Counted from the stretch's first letter, positions 19,814 to 29,580 are shown. The stretch is DNA of 29,662 bases from Nemertoderma westbladi (GCA_032718475.1 JAUCBJ010004782.1:1-29662), one strand, 5' to 3'. Numbers and translations: made by a program. Notes: generated by a model from the sequence alone, not told the origin.

Positions 19814-19867
19814 AGACGGGACGGTAAAGTGAAACAAGGTACCTTGTTTCACTTTACCGTCCCGTCT
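19814..19867. repeat. Perfect 54-bp palindrome, 27-bp arms with no spacer
   Basis: The arm starting AGACGGGACGGTAAAG at 19814 and ending at 19840 is followed at once by its exact complement to 19867, with GGTACC at the centre. All 27 base pairs match. It could extrude as a cruciform, or fold as RNA. It is not part of the dispersed repeat that starts at 19884 and is absent from the other copy of that repeat. Confidence 0.95.
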
Positions 19868-19883
19868 AATGTAATTAGCTATG

Positions 19884-19955
19884 TATTAGCTACGACTATG
19901 TACTTCCATTGTTTGGGGAAAAAAACACGCAATAAAAGCAGCAATAAATTATATG
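19884..19955 (+). repeat. Dispersed repeat, copy 2, interrupted by element 2
   Basis: Matches 11264-11335 nearly base for base from TTAGCTACGACTATG to AATTATATG, then stops where the TGTGACGGG of the LTR begins. The last bases ATATG (19951-19955) are the expected 5-bp target duplication of element 2. Confidence 0.75.
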
Positions 19956-20481
19956 TGTGACGGGATCCAGGAGGGATCCCGGTTTATCCGGTGTTAGTTC
20001 ACGCGTCCCCGCCGTGTGTGAAGAGTAAATGACTTCGTGTCGTTCGTTGTATATATAATGATCCGTATAAAGATATAGATATAGGTTGTTGTACACGGAA
20101 GGCGGGATACGGTAACTAGAGTCCCGGTCCTTCCCTAGCTAAACTATCTAACCTAAACTGGCACTAATATTGCACTGAGATAACTGAACTGATATGATTA
20201 CTGCCAAGTGGCTATATTGCACGGTTGGCCTTGTTACTCTACCTAATCGATGCCTTTCCCCCCTCTGATTGGTTGATACCCTTGTTGGCGCCCTTTGGAG
20301 TGTTCCCGTTCACTCCACCTGTTCTCTCTGGGTTAGGGGTTTGGCCCCTGACCCTCGTTGTATGTTTCCTTCCCATTCTTATTGGGATGGCACGAGTTGG
20401 TTAATTACCCAATCTCGTGGCTCCCAATATTGCTTATTGGCTTAACTTTATGGGGTGTTAGCGGGATTGAATAAGCTAACA
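19956..20481 (-). repeat. 3' LTR of element 2
   Basis: In element sense it begins TGTTAGCTTATTCAATCC next to the purine tract and ends GGATCCCGTCACA. That gives the TGT...ACA ends usual for LTRs and a length of 526 bp. The ending at 19956 coincides with the point where the host repeat is interrupted. Near its end is a small hairpin, GGGATCC with GGATCCC. The second LTR is off the window, so identity between LTRs cannot be judged. Confidence 0.8.
20050..20059 (-). promoter_or_regulatory. Candidate TATA box of element 2 LTR
   Basis: ATTATATATA on the minus strand, inside the LTR, about 95 bp before its sense end. Its position fits a U3 promoter driving the element transcript to start shortly downstream. 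There is no other similar TATA match in the LTR. Confidence 0.4.
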
Positions 20482-20490
20482 CTCCCCCCC
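20482..20490 (-). promoter_or_regulatory. Polypurine tract of element 2
   Basis: GGGGGGGAG on the minus strand touches the TGTTAG start of the 3' LTR. This purine run is the primer site for plus-strand DNA synthesis in LTR retrotransposons. It fixes the LTR boundary and shows that the LTR and the upstream ORFs share orientation. Confidence 0.75.
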
Positions 20491-20519
20491 ATGCTATCTT
20501 CCCGGTAAGAAGATAGCAT
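20491..20519. repeat. 11-bp hairpin beside the polypurine tract
   Basis: ATGCTATCTTC (20491-20501) and GAAGATAGCAT (20509-20519) form an exact stem with a 7-base loop, directly upstream in element sense of the polypurine tract. It may be a structural signal for reverse transcription or RNA processing, or chance. Confidence 0.7.
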
Positions 20520-21284
20520 CAACCAAAAGTGCGCTACAATCCCGCTGGATCCCGATCTAGTATCGGGTGCGGGGTGGAATTCTTTTCTCTCGGAGCCGGC
20601 TTTCCAGGCCGCTCCCTATGGGTATGATAACGCTACCCTGTGTGCCTGGCGTCTCATGTCGGGCCGATCGTGCTCACCTCTCACGCAACTTTTGTTTCCC
20701 CAACACTTCCGCCCTATCTCTTCTTCACTCTCACCCTAACTCTCTCATACACTCGGACCTCCTCGTTCCCCACTCAGCCTCTTATTCTCCCCCCCCACAC
20801 TAGAATTGCGTCCGCACTCTCTCCGCACTTTGCTCTTACTACTCCGTCCCTCAACCCCACTTTGTCTACCTCATCCCTTCCGACGAATCTCCCCCCCCCC
20901 CTCTTGTGCCGTCGCACTCAAGAAGTGTGAAATCGTCTGGTGTCCCGTCCATAGTGCCATAGTCAGTTATCCCCCCAGTCCCAGTAGCTAATTGAGAAAG
21001 GTTGTATGACTATAGTACCTACTCCGAACGTATATTTGTAGATTGCTAATTACTACGTACGTACATACAAATTGCACTTATATGATTATTTGCATTAATT
21101 AGATTTGTACTTAATAGTTCGTACGTCCCACGCGGCGCCTTCCAGGCGTATCACGTCCAAGTCTCAGTGTCTCTCCCTCGGCTCTTGGAACCTATCTGTT
21201 CCTCTGGGGATAGTTCCCCCTGGCGTCCTCTTCCCTGGGTCGTTTCTTGGTTACCACCGCTCCTCTGGGATCCGCTTTCTGCCT
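20520..21284 (-). other. 3' untranslated region of element 2
   Basis: Between the extra ORF and the polypurine tract. The plus strand is pyrimidine rich, which gives several overlapping plus-strand ORFs at 20567-20991 with low-complexity Ser/Pro/Leu peptides that I do not accept as genes. A hairpin CCCGAT-CTAGT-ATCGGG lies near 20551-20567. Confidence 0.5.
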
Positions 21285-22388
21285 TCAGACCTTCGCCGCC
21301 ACCTCCGTGCTGATTCTGGTTGTTGGCTCCTTGGGCGCTGGTGTTATTAGTGCCCGATACCGCTTCGCAGGTGGCCCCTCAGAGTGGCCCGGTTGTCTCC
21401 CTCTGGTGGCGTCCCATAGGATCATCTTCATTGCTTGCGGTACGTGCTCCGCCAAGAAATCCCTAAACTCCCTCCGGTTCTGTGGCGTCCACCTGTCCAA
21501 ATATCTTTGTGTGTTCATCACTCCAACGTACGACGCCGCCGTTGCTACCTCTTGGTAGGTAAACGGTAGCCTCCGCTTTATGATTTCCATGTGAGTCTCC
21601 TGATTGATAAGGAAGAAACCCCACTTGAACTCCTGGGCCTTCATGCGCTGACGCGTCATGGCCCCGACGTCGGCCCACTCCTCGAATCTTGTGAACTTCT
21701 CCTCGTCGTTCATCCAGTCGCACTCGCGTCCGTAGTGTCCCCGAAAGTGGCACTTTGGACATCGATTATGCAACCGTGGACACGCCCCCATCCTGTGGCT
21801 TGGCTCTCGGCAGTAGAGACAAAAGGTTCCCTTCTGGAACCGGTACAAGCAGCTCCTTTCCTGGTGGGTCTGTCTCCCACAGTAGTCGCAGCCGAGTACC
21901 AATGTCTCCTGTCCCACCTCGTCTTTCGTCCCAAGCGATCTCCGCGGCCTGTGAAGTCGCTGGTAGGCGAACTTCTCCACGTTAGTGTCTCTATCTACGT
22001 CGATCTCTCCGCCCCTCTCGGGCATCGTCTCCCCGAATACTATCCGTGGTGCCGTCCCCGGTTGCTCGCCCAACCTGATAGTGCTCCCCGCGAAATCCAT
22101 TGCCGGCTCCTCGTGCACCCAGGTCCGCTTGCCGGATCTGTTCCAGAAGGCCCTCGCCCCACTGGCCGTCACCATCCTTCCGCCAACCCAGTCCGTGTCT
22201 GGGATCATATATCCTCCTCTGTTGACGGACTCTATGAATCTCTTCCAGTCCTTCCTCGGTGATTCCCTCGGGTACTTTGGAATCCCGAACTTCGCCTCGT
22301 CCCCTTTCACCATGTAGTGGAAGTGTTGGAAGATCGCGTTGTCCAGCGACGGCGTCCCGTAGGTCCCGACCAGCCGCTGTTCGTGCAT
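21285..22388 (-). CDS. Extra ORF of element 2 with three CCHC zinc knuckles
   Basis: A 367-residue intact frame with a true ATG at 22386-22388. Three perfect C-x2-C-x4-H-x4-C zinc knuckles lie at residues 167-180, 190-203 and 210-223. This is the type found in Gag nucleocapsids and other single-stranded nucleic-acid binders. Residues 1-166 and 231-367 match nothing I know; the end is rich in Pro, Lys and Arg. The ORF lies on the same strand as pol, after it and before the polypurine tract, where env sits in some LTR elements. It has no signal peptide or membrane segment, so it is not an envelope. The frame is open a further 16 codons upstream of the ATG to a TAA, so a spliced leader joining here is possible. 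Likely binds element RNA or DNA; this is inference. It could also be the gag of another nested element. Confidence 0.8.
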   Translation of the reverse strand: MHEQRLVGTYGTPSLDNAIFQHFHYMVKGDEAKFGIPKYPRESPRKDWKRFIESVNRGGYMIPDTDWVGGRMVTASGARAFWNRSGKRTWVHEEPAMDFAGSTIRLGEQPGTAPRIVFGETMPERGGEIDVDRDTNVEKFAYQRLHRPRRSLGTKDEVGQETLVLGCDYCGRQTHQERSCLYRFQKGTFCLYCREPSHRMGACPRLHNRCPKCHFRGHYGRECDWMNDEEKFTRFEEWADVGAMTRQRMKAQEFKWGFFLINQETHMEIIKRRLPFTYQEVATAASYVGVMNTQRYLDRWTPQNRREFRDFLAEHVPQAMKMILWDATRGRQPGHSEGPPAKRYRALITPAPKEPTTRISTEVAAKV

Positions 22389-22734
22389 TTCCCGGAAGTG
22401 ATCCTGCAGCGCTCGTAAATGAGCGTAATTTACAATTTCTGTCCGTTACTTTTATTATGTTCTAGAATAACTTTCCTTGTCTTGCCATTATTTGTAACTT
22501 TCAGCCCTATTCTATTTATTTTCTATTTTAATTCTACTGTCCTACTACTTACTATTGCCTATGGATTATTCTATTCCCTAATCCACATTCTGGCCTACTC
22601 TGTGGGCCTACGCAGTACAGCAGTATGCGTCGTGTGGCCACACGATTTACCCAGCTGTACTCATATGCCCCCCTCTCGCTACTAACTGCTAACTAATATC
22701 TATATCTTATATACCCTTTTACCTCTTACTCTCT
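22389..22734 (-). other. Spacer between the minisatellite and the zinc-knuckle ORF
   Basis: AT-rich on the left and pyrimidine rich on the right in plus sense; no ORF is supported. In element sense it could carry a splice acceptor or internal promoter for the extra ORF. An AG at the end of AAAAGTAACGGACAG (about 22438) is one candidate acceptor. Confidence 0.4.
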
Positions 22735-23270
22735 CTCTAACTAACGGTACTACGTACCCTCTAACTCTAATTCTAACTAACTAACGCTACTACGTACCCT
22801 CTAACTCTCCTCTAACTAACGGTACTACGTACCCTCTAACTCTACTCTAACTAACGGTACTACGTACCCTCTAACTCTAACTCTTCTCTAACGGTACTAC
22901 GTACCCTCTAACTCTTCTCTAGCTAACTAGCGGTACTACGTACCCTCTAACTCTCTGACTAACTAGCGGTACTTACGTACCCTCTAACTCTCTAACTAAC
23001 TAGCGGTACTTACGTACCCTCTAACTCTCTAACTAACTAGCGGTACTTACGTACCCTCTAACTCTCTAACTGACTATCGGTACTACATACCTTCTAACTC
23101 TCTAACTGACTATCGGTACTACGTACCTTCTAACTCTCTAACTGACTATCGGTACTACGTACCTTCTAACTCTCTAACTGACTATCGGTACTACGTACCT
23201 TCTAACTCTCTAACTGACTATCGGTACTACGTACCTTCTAACTCTCTAACTAACTAGGTACTATGTACCT
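22735..23270. repeat. Minisatellite, period about 35-39 bp, about 15 copies
   Basis: Units of the form CTAACTCTCTAACTGACTAT followed by CGGTACTACGTACCTT repeat from about 22740 to 23270. Each contains GGTAC-TAC-GTACC, a small dyad. Left units have the spacing ACTACGTACCC, middle ones ACTTACGTACCC, right ones ACTACGTACCTT, so variants are grouped. The array lies between pol and the extra ORF of element 2. Confidence 0.9.
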
Positions 23271-23419
23271 CCTAACTAACTTCTGCCTACTAACTGCGTA
23301 CCTACTATGTAGTTATTATTTTTATTTTTATTTTCTATTTTGTGTGGGAAGGGCGTCTCGCCCTCAATCCCAACCCCTTAGTCCAAAACTTGGACGACTA
23401 AACTCTTCACTAACTTCCA

Positions 23420-23749
23420 CTAAGGTGCCCCTTCTAATAGACAGCATTTTCCCACAGCTCTCCTGTAGGTTTTTCTGTCCTTCGCACCTATCTTACCACC
23501 TATCCGCACTTCTACCGATCGGACTCTTCCGTCCTCGTCGGAGTAAGTGCCTACGACTCTCGCCAACCGCCATTGGTTGTTGATGATAGTATCATCCGTA
23601 ACGATTACGAGATCTCCCTCTCTTAACTCTCTATTTGGCTTCCTCCACTTACTCCTTTTATGGAGTGTGGGTAGGTATTCCTCGACCCACCTCCTCCAAT
23701 ACTCCGCGCTTATTGCTTTAGCGACTTTCCAACTTTGGCGGGACTTCAT
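23420..23749 (-). pseudogene. Integrase C-terminal (DUF5641-like) region of element 2 pol, frame-shifted
   Basis: This frame carries AEYWRRWVEEYLP, LREGDLVIVTDD and RLARVVGTYSDEDGRVRSVE, the order of the DUF5641-like end of BEL/Pao pol. The preceding pol frame ends at 23718-23720, and the two overlap by about 30 bases, so one indel near 23725-23750 separates them. The end of pol is the stop at 23420. Restoring continuity would need the frame change to be real or a sequencing error. Confidence 0.85.
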
Positions 23750-25775
23750 CTGGGTCTACACCCCGCATATCGATGGTCGCTGGCCTCTCCATCAGGAAAT
23801 GGCTAGGCGTCAGCACGTCTAATGACTCAGGGTCATCATTCTCCGGATATAGCGGTCTGCTATTAATGATACCCTCGCACTTCGCAAGTACTGTCCGTAA
23901 GACGTCCTCAGTGACCATGTGGGTGTTCATTAGCTTCGTCATTAGACGCTTTGAACTGCCCACCAGTCTCTCTACGCATCCTAGTGTATGTGGTGCATAC
24001 GACGTCCTTCTCTCCCACTTTACTTGTCGTCGTCTCATGGCTGCCCTGACTTCTTCTCCCTCCAAGATGTCCAAGGCCTCTACCATCTCACTCTCTGCGC
24101 CCACAAAGTTGGTGCCGTTGTCGCTGTATATCACTGCGATCGTCCCACCTTTGCGGTCTCTAAACCTTTCTAATATATTAATGAATGCTGATGCGGTTGC
24201 ATCTTGGGCGAGTTCTATCCCTACCGCCCGTGTGTTGTTGCATACGAAGATGATGCCGTAGCGTTTCTCCATGTGTCGCATCACTTTGATCTTTATCGGC
24301 CCGAACATGTCCACACCGCAATGCGTAAATAGCGGGTCGTGCTGTCTTACCCTACTCGCCGGTAGTGGCACCATCTCATGTACGGCTCGCTCCTTCTTCG
24401 CTCGTCGGCAGGTCTGGCACTGCCCCACTACCGCTTTTACCTTCTTCCTCAGTTGCTTGACCCAATAGGTCCTCCTTATCTCTGTGAGGGTTCGGTTGGT
24501 GCCCCCATGCAATATCGATTTGTGGGAGTCCCAGATAATCTGGTGGACTATTGGCGATCTTGTGGGAATGATGATGGGTTTCGGTGGTACGACTATGCTG
24601 TTGTTGTATCCCACCCTAGAATTCATTACTAGAATCCCGTCGTCATTGAGTTGTGGCGACAGCGTAATCAGCTCGCTGTCCCGTCGGAGGTGCTGTTGGT
24701 TACCGACGCGTTCCACCTCGTCGCTATAGTTCTTCCGTTGTTCATAGCGGATGATTGCCTTAGTCGCTCCTTCCAGATCTATGGTTGTCCTGATCTTCTT
24801 GTCCTTGCCAACTCCCGCAAGGAAATTCCCGAAAGCTCTCCAGTACGCCACTAGCGCCACTAGTACGACACTCTTATACCAACTAGAACTGTAGCTGAGG
24901 AGTTTATCCGTCGGGTTATCGCACAGTTCTCGTCCTGGTTGCATGTCCCTAATCTCCCTCACCATCTGGGAGTATATCTCTTCTCCCTCTGAATCTCCCT
25001 CTTCTCCTTCTGGCACTACTTCTGAGCCCGGGTCCACCTTTCTCATCGGCGGCCAGGCCTCCTTATCGCTCAGAAATTGTGGCCCATGTTGCCACAATAC
25101 TTCCTTCTTCAAGAAAGTGTGGCGTACCACGCCCCTCGACAACAAGTCCGCTGGGTTCTCGTCCGTTGGGCAGTAGTGCCACCTTTCCAGTTCTGTGGTC
25201 GCCCTTATTTCGTCCACTCTATTTGCGACGAATATCGGGTATCTCGTCCTTTCGTTATGTAGCCAACCAAGCACTACCATGGAGTCCGTCCAGTAGTGTG
25301 TCTCCACTATGTTGGGAATGGTATCCACTAGGTAGGCTGTGGCTCTAACTCCTAGTCTCGCAGCTGTCAATTCTAACTTGGGAACTGATGCTGAATCTGG
25401 CGGAGTTGACTTTGCTTTGCTAAAGGCTAGTCTGGGCTTGTGAGCCCCCTCTCGTTGTACTAAGTAGAGTGCCGCTCCGTACGCTTCCAACGACGCGTCG
25501 GAGAACATGTGTAGGTCCAGATTCGTCATGTTCCCATCCGGGAAATACACTCGTGGCATGTTGTATGTTCCCATCTCCTCCAAGTCTCCTGTCCACTTGC
25601 TCCACTGTTTCTTGATTTCCTCTGGTACCTCTACGTCCCACTCATCCTTCAATTTGTATACTCTCTTGAGTATCTGTTTCCCCGTGACTAATAATGGGGA
25701 TGCTAGGCCTAGGGGATCGTATATCCTTGCTATATACGATACATAGCCCCTCTTCGTGTGGATGTCTGCTACCTC
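23718..25775 (-). pseudogene. Pol of element 2: RNase H and integrase, after an amber stop
   Basis: This part is in the same frame as the upstream pol piece but separated by the TAG at 25776-25778. An ATG at 25650-25652 opens a 644-codon stretch. Just after the TAG comes HTKRGYVSYIARIYDPLG, the BEL/Pao peptidase A17-type region after RT. RNase H follows with FSDASLEAYGAALY (about residues 50-65 from that ATG) and WTDSMVVLGWL. The integrase zinc-binding part has HGGTNRTLTEIRRTYW and CQTC; the catalytic core has HCGVDMFG, YSDNGTNFVG and GCVERLVG, the D, D and E positions with the long spacing typical of BEL/Pao. All catalytic residues are present. Frame breaks at both ends make the polyprotein incomplete. 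Confidence 0.9.
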
Positions 25776-27953
25776 CTAGCTCAGCTGATACTTCAGTTCG
25801 TCTGTCTCTCTGTTCCACACGATTCCCAATGCCTTCTGTTGAGATTCTGTTCTCTTAATCGCCATGTCCTGCCCTTTGGCTGTTGTGGGATTATCCATGG
25901 TCGATTCTGGCCTCTTGTCCTCTATCGCCTTGATAAATTCTTCCGAACTGGATTGGAATTTGGTCAGATTAAAGCCGGATCCTTTTAGGATGTCGCGAAC
26001 CTCGCGCCCCATGTCCAGTATCTCCTTAACCGTATTTCCAGACTCCATTCCGTCGTCTACGTAGAAGCCGCGTCGAATCATATCGACGGCCCTAGTGCTG
26101 TATCTATCTTCCTTCCCCTTCACTGTGTCTCTCACTGCCATAGTCGTCGTAAATGAAGACGACTTGGCCCCCATGTTTTGTACTACCATCTTATATGCCG
26201 GTATTATCGACGGTTCTACCTCGCTGTTATACCATAAGAAGCGCTGACTATCGCTATCTTCCTCCGTTACACGGACTTGGTTGAACATGCCTTCTATGTC
26301 ACACGTGAAGGCGTGTTTCCCATTCATAAATCTAAGTAGCACCTCTATGCCCGAATTGTATATGTTTGGGCCTTCTAACAGGTAGTCGTTTAAGCATTTT
26401 CCGTCGGTCTTTGCCGATGCGTCGACTACCATCCGTAGTTTACCTTTCTTTGGGTCTAAAGCCACGTGTAGTGGCAGGTAATATGTCCTGTCTGTGTTCG
26501 GCTCGTCGACCGGTAACTCCACGGCCCATCCTTTCTCGACGTACTTCTTGATCGTTCTGTGGATGTACTCATTCTTCTCGGGGCTCCGTTTTAGTGTTTG
26601 TTTCAGCTTGCGGAGTCTCGTGAGTACCATCCCTCTATTGTCGGGCAGCGGTATCTTCGGTAGCTTCCATACCATTCCTATAGTATACCGCCCCTCATTG
26701 CATGTCATCGATTCCTCCACGCTTTGTAAAGCCTGCTTGTCTTCTACCGAGGTCCCGACCCCGGTTTCTTTCAGTCCCTCGAAATCCTGTCTGAGCAGTC
26801 TTTTAAGCTGCTCCTCTGCTCCCTCATCACCCATTTCCTGCATTGTTCCCGCGAACATGCATCCTGATGTCTCCGACATCCTAAATGGTATCTTACTCTT
26901 GATTGGACCACTCAGCGTCCACCCGAATGGTGTTAATATCGCCACCGGGTCACACTGCTTGTCTTCGCCGAAGACCGTTTGCATTCTTTCGTGGGCCGTT
27001 GGGCAGTCCATTCCTACTATGATGGATACCTTCCTAACGTCCACATCTGGGATTGAGAAGTCAATGTCGTCCAGGAATTTGTATTGCTCGACCTCGATGT
27101 TGGTTGGCCGCCTGGCATTGATATTAATTGACTCTATCACTTGGATGGGGTCGATGGTTGCCCCATAGTCGCATCCTGGTGCCACTGCTGCAATTGCGCA
27201 CCGTCCTGTTCTCATCTCCAGGATCTCATCTTTGCTAGAGATGGTTGTTACCGCCATTCTGCTTGGCCTCGTTCTCAATCCTATCTCTTCGGCCACCCAT
27301 TCCTCAACTAGTGTGAAGGCAGCTCCACTATCAACCAGCATTAGTGTTGTTACTGATCGGTTGCCTTCCCCAATCACTCGCACGGGTACTACTCCAAGTA
27401 ACACCGTTCCTCTCTTCTTCGCCCCTACTGTGCTCGTCGCCATCGTTTGGCCTCTCCATTGACCAAATTTTACCGGCTTCTCCTTGCACTCCCTTGCTCT
27501 ATGTCCACACATTACACATCGCGAGCAGATTTTGTTGCTCAATGCATAATCTATCTGATCTTGCCTAGGTAGCGCCTGCCAGTACCTGCAGTTCATGGTT
27601 TGATGAAGCGCATTTGCGTGTAGCTGGCATTTGCTCTTTGGGTCGTAGCCCTCTTTATACAGCGCATTGCGTATCGCAGTTGCGTTCGTACCAAAGTCCC
27701 TACTATTCTTATTGTTTGGATTCGGCCTAGTGAACGTACTGGGGTTATGTTTATTCGTGTTATTATTGTTTCCCTGTCCGTTCCATGGTGTTGTCTTATC
27801 TTCGGCTAGCTGTGGACTTGCAGTCCCCTGCGTCGCTGCATATGGCAATGATTGCCTGAGTCTCGGTAATGCGTTTGATGTATTGTGCTCTGGCTTCGGT
27901 CTATGGTAATCCGTCTTTGGTCCCTTTCCCAGGCTATCTTCGCTATAGCGCGT
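25776..27953 (-). pseudogene. Gag end and pol of element 2: zinc knuckle, aspartic protease, reverse transcriptase
   Basis: The frame is open from 27953 (after a TAG at 27954-27956) to the amber stop at 25776-25778. No ATG stands at its start, so it must be entered from gag by frame change. Counting from 27848, a knuckle CSRCVMCGHRAREC lies at 108-121, followed by the protease active site LVDSGAAFTL (DSGA at 173-176). The RT then has YLPLHVALDPKKGKLRMVVD, CDIEGMFNQVRV and the catalytic YVDDG near 595-600. The reverse transcriptase copies element RNA to DNA in the cytoplasmic particle. Catalytic residues look intact. The amber codon is downstream of the RT core. Confidence 0.9.
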
Positions 27954-28647
27954 CTAGCGTCTTCAGCACGATTAGCGCCTTTTCGACTTTGTTAGCGAAC
28001 GTCTTAATGCTAACAGGATTATCCTGTTGGCCACCCGATGTTATGCCTCTCAGCGTCTGCCTGATGATCTTGGCCGGGTGTCCGTATTCCCTATCCAGTG
28101 CCCGCCACGCTGTCGTGAAGCCGCCCTCTATTCCTTGGTATTGCCTCACGATATCGTATGCTGGGCCTCCCGTGTATACTTGCAGATACTTTAGGCACTC
28201 CGCCTGCGTCAAGTTTTTTGTTAGTATTTCGTTACTATACATGCGCCGAAACTGTAGATATTCTTCCGGCCTGCTCCCATCGAATTTGAATGGTTCCACG
28301 GGTGGTAACTCGATCCTCGTTTTCAACGCATCGATCAACGTGGCCATCCCCATCGCCTGCGCTTCCAATGGATTCGACGGGTGCTGTATAGTTTCTCCTG
28401 TCTGGTGCGGTTCGTCCGTCCTATTTCTCGATCTTCTCTGACTTGGGTATGTCATCGGGGGTAGCGGCCCCCTCCATATTTCTGTGTCACACGACCTGTT
28501 TTCATCCAAGGGTCTCGTTGTTCTTGCTCTTATCGGGGTATATTGTTGATATTGTGATGGGGGAATGTCACCCTGCCCCCCCCCCCCCCCCCCCCCGCCG
28601 GTATGTTTGGTACTGGGGTTGATGTTAATATGTTGGGGCCCATACAC
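27943..28647 (-). pseudogene. Gag capsid-like (DUF1759) region of element 2
   Basis: Open frame of 234 codons. After the poly-Gly run it is polar, then PFKFDGSRPEEYLQFRRMY opens the DUF1759-type Gag domain, with AWRALDREYGHPAKI further on. This matches the Gag domain of BEL/Pao but is clearly different from element 1's. It ends with a TAG at 27943-27945. The pol frame overlaps it by only 11 bases (27943-27953) and lies at -1 relative to it. BEL/Pao elements usually have gag and pol in one frame and the nucleocapsid knuckle is on the pol side here, so this is probably a mutation and less likely a programmed shift. Confidence 0.8.
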
Positions 28648-29537
28648 CTATCCGCAATAATTCCCCCCTCCCCTGGGTATATGTTATGTCCCTGCATGCT
28701 GTAGTCATACTGCTGTACTGGTACCGGTATAGGCCTATCAGCTTCTGGCCTACTCGCCGGTATGTATTCCGCGACTTCCGGGTTTAATCCCGTTGTCCGC
28801 GCTATCCTATCGCCTACATTGCCTCTCTCAGTATGGCCTATGGTATGTGCAGTAAGGCCTACAGTATGTCCTACAGTCTGCATGTGTCGCTCGGGATCGA
28901 AGTTTATTCTTCTCGAATAATCCTCCCCGCGGCTACCGTATTCTCGATCGGTAGGTGTATTCCGTCGGAAAGTTTCTCTTCGACCCCCCTCTCTACTGTT
29001 CTCTTCTTCGTACCGGTACATCGCGTACCCCTCCATCGGCGCGTAATGCACCTCACCGGGTCGCATCTCTCCAGGGCGACGGCAATCTCCCGGAGCCGAC
29101 CCCACTGACTCTCCATTCTCATCTCGACTACCGACGGCTCGCTATCCGTCCTCGCTCTTCTATCGTTCGCGGCGATACTTCTACTACTGTCTTCTCTTCT
29201 TCTCCTTTCAGTGGAATATTCCCGCTCGTGAGATCTCTCGTCGACCTCCCGGTTAAACCCCACTGTTCTTCTTCCCTCCTCTGATCGGGCTCGACGATTC
29301 GTCCGCCCTCTTACGACGTCAACCTGTCTCTCTCTGCTCGGTCGCATGCCGCTGGGGATATTCGCAATCCCCCTATTACTTTCCGTCGCCGGTTGTTGCG
29401 GTTTACCTATTTCAGCCCGCGCATTATCCGCTGACGGCTGTGGGAGCACTCCCTGCCCCCCCCCCCCCCTTTCGCCGCTAACTCGCTGTTGTGGGGCCCC
29501 TCGTAGCCCCCCCCCCCCCCCCCCACTCGCCACATCT
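28530..29537 (-). pseudogene. N-terminal Gag region of element 2, spread over two frames with poly-Gly runs
   Basis: Two overlapping minus frames cover this part: 28904-29533 (Arg/Glu/Ser/Pro rich) and 28530-29105 (Arg/Glu, then Gly/Pro/Tyr rich). Neither alone reads through, so a frame change between about 28904 and 29105 is needed. Three poly-C runs in plus sense (18 at 29507-29524, 14 at 29456-29469, 21 at 28576-28596) encode poly-Gly and shift frame with every length change. The start codon is uncertain: the 29533 frame begins at a GTG, while an ATG just upstream (about 29535-29537) is in another frame across the first poly-G run. No conserved domain is visible. Confidence 0.6.
28576..28596 (+). 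repeat. Homopolymer run of 21 C inside gag
   Basis: The run separates the N-terminal Gag frame (28530-29105) from the DUF1759 frame (27943-28647). A length change of one or two bases would join the frames. Run length is likely to vary between copies and between sequencing reads. Confidence 0.9.
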
Positions 29538-29580
29538 AACTTCGCTATCCTCTCACCCCGCTACTATATCCCTCTCTAGT

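Noticed and set aside
20567-20991. Overlapping plus-strand ORFs with Ser/Pro/Leu-rich peptides
   Set aside because: Produced by a pyrimidine-rich untranslated region of element 2; no domain and low complexity.
21591-22317. Plus-strand ORFs of 110-223 residues
   Set aside because: They run antisense to the zinc-knuckle ORF, whose motifs and coding composition are clear on the minus strand.
26494-27168. Plus-strand ORF of 224 codons
   Set aside because: Antisense to reverse transcriptase and protease coding sequence of element 2; no protein features of its own.
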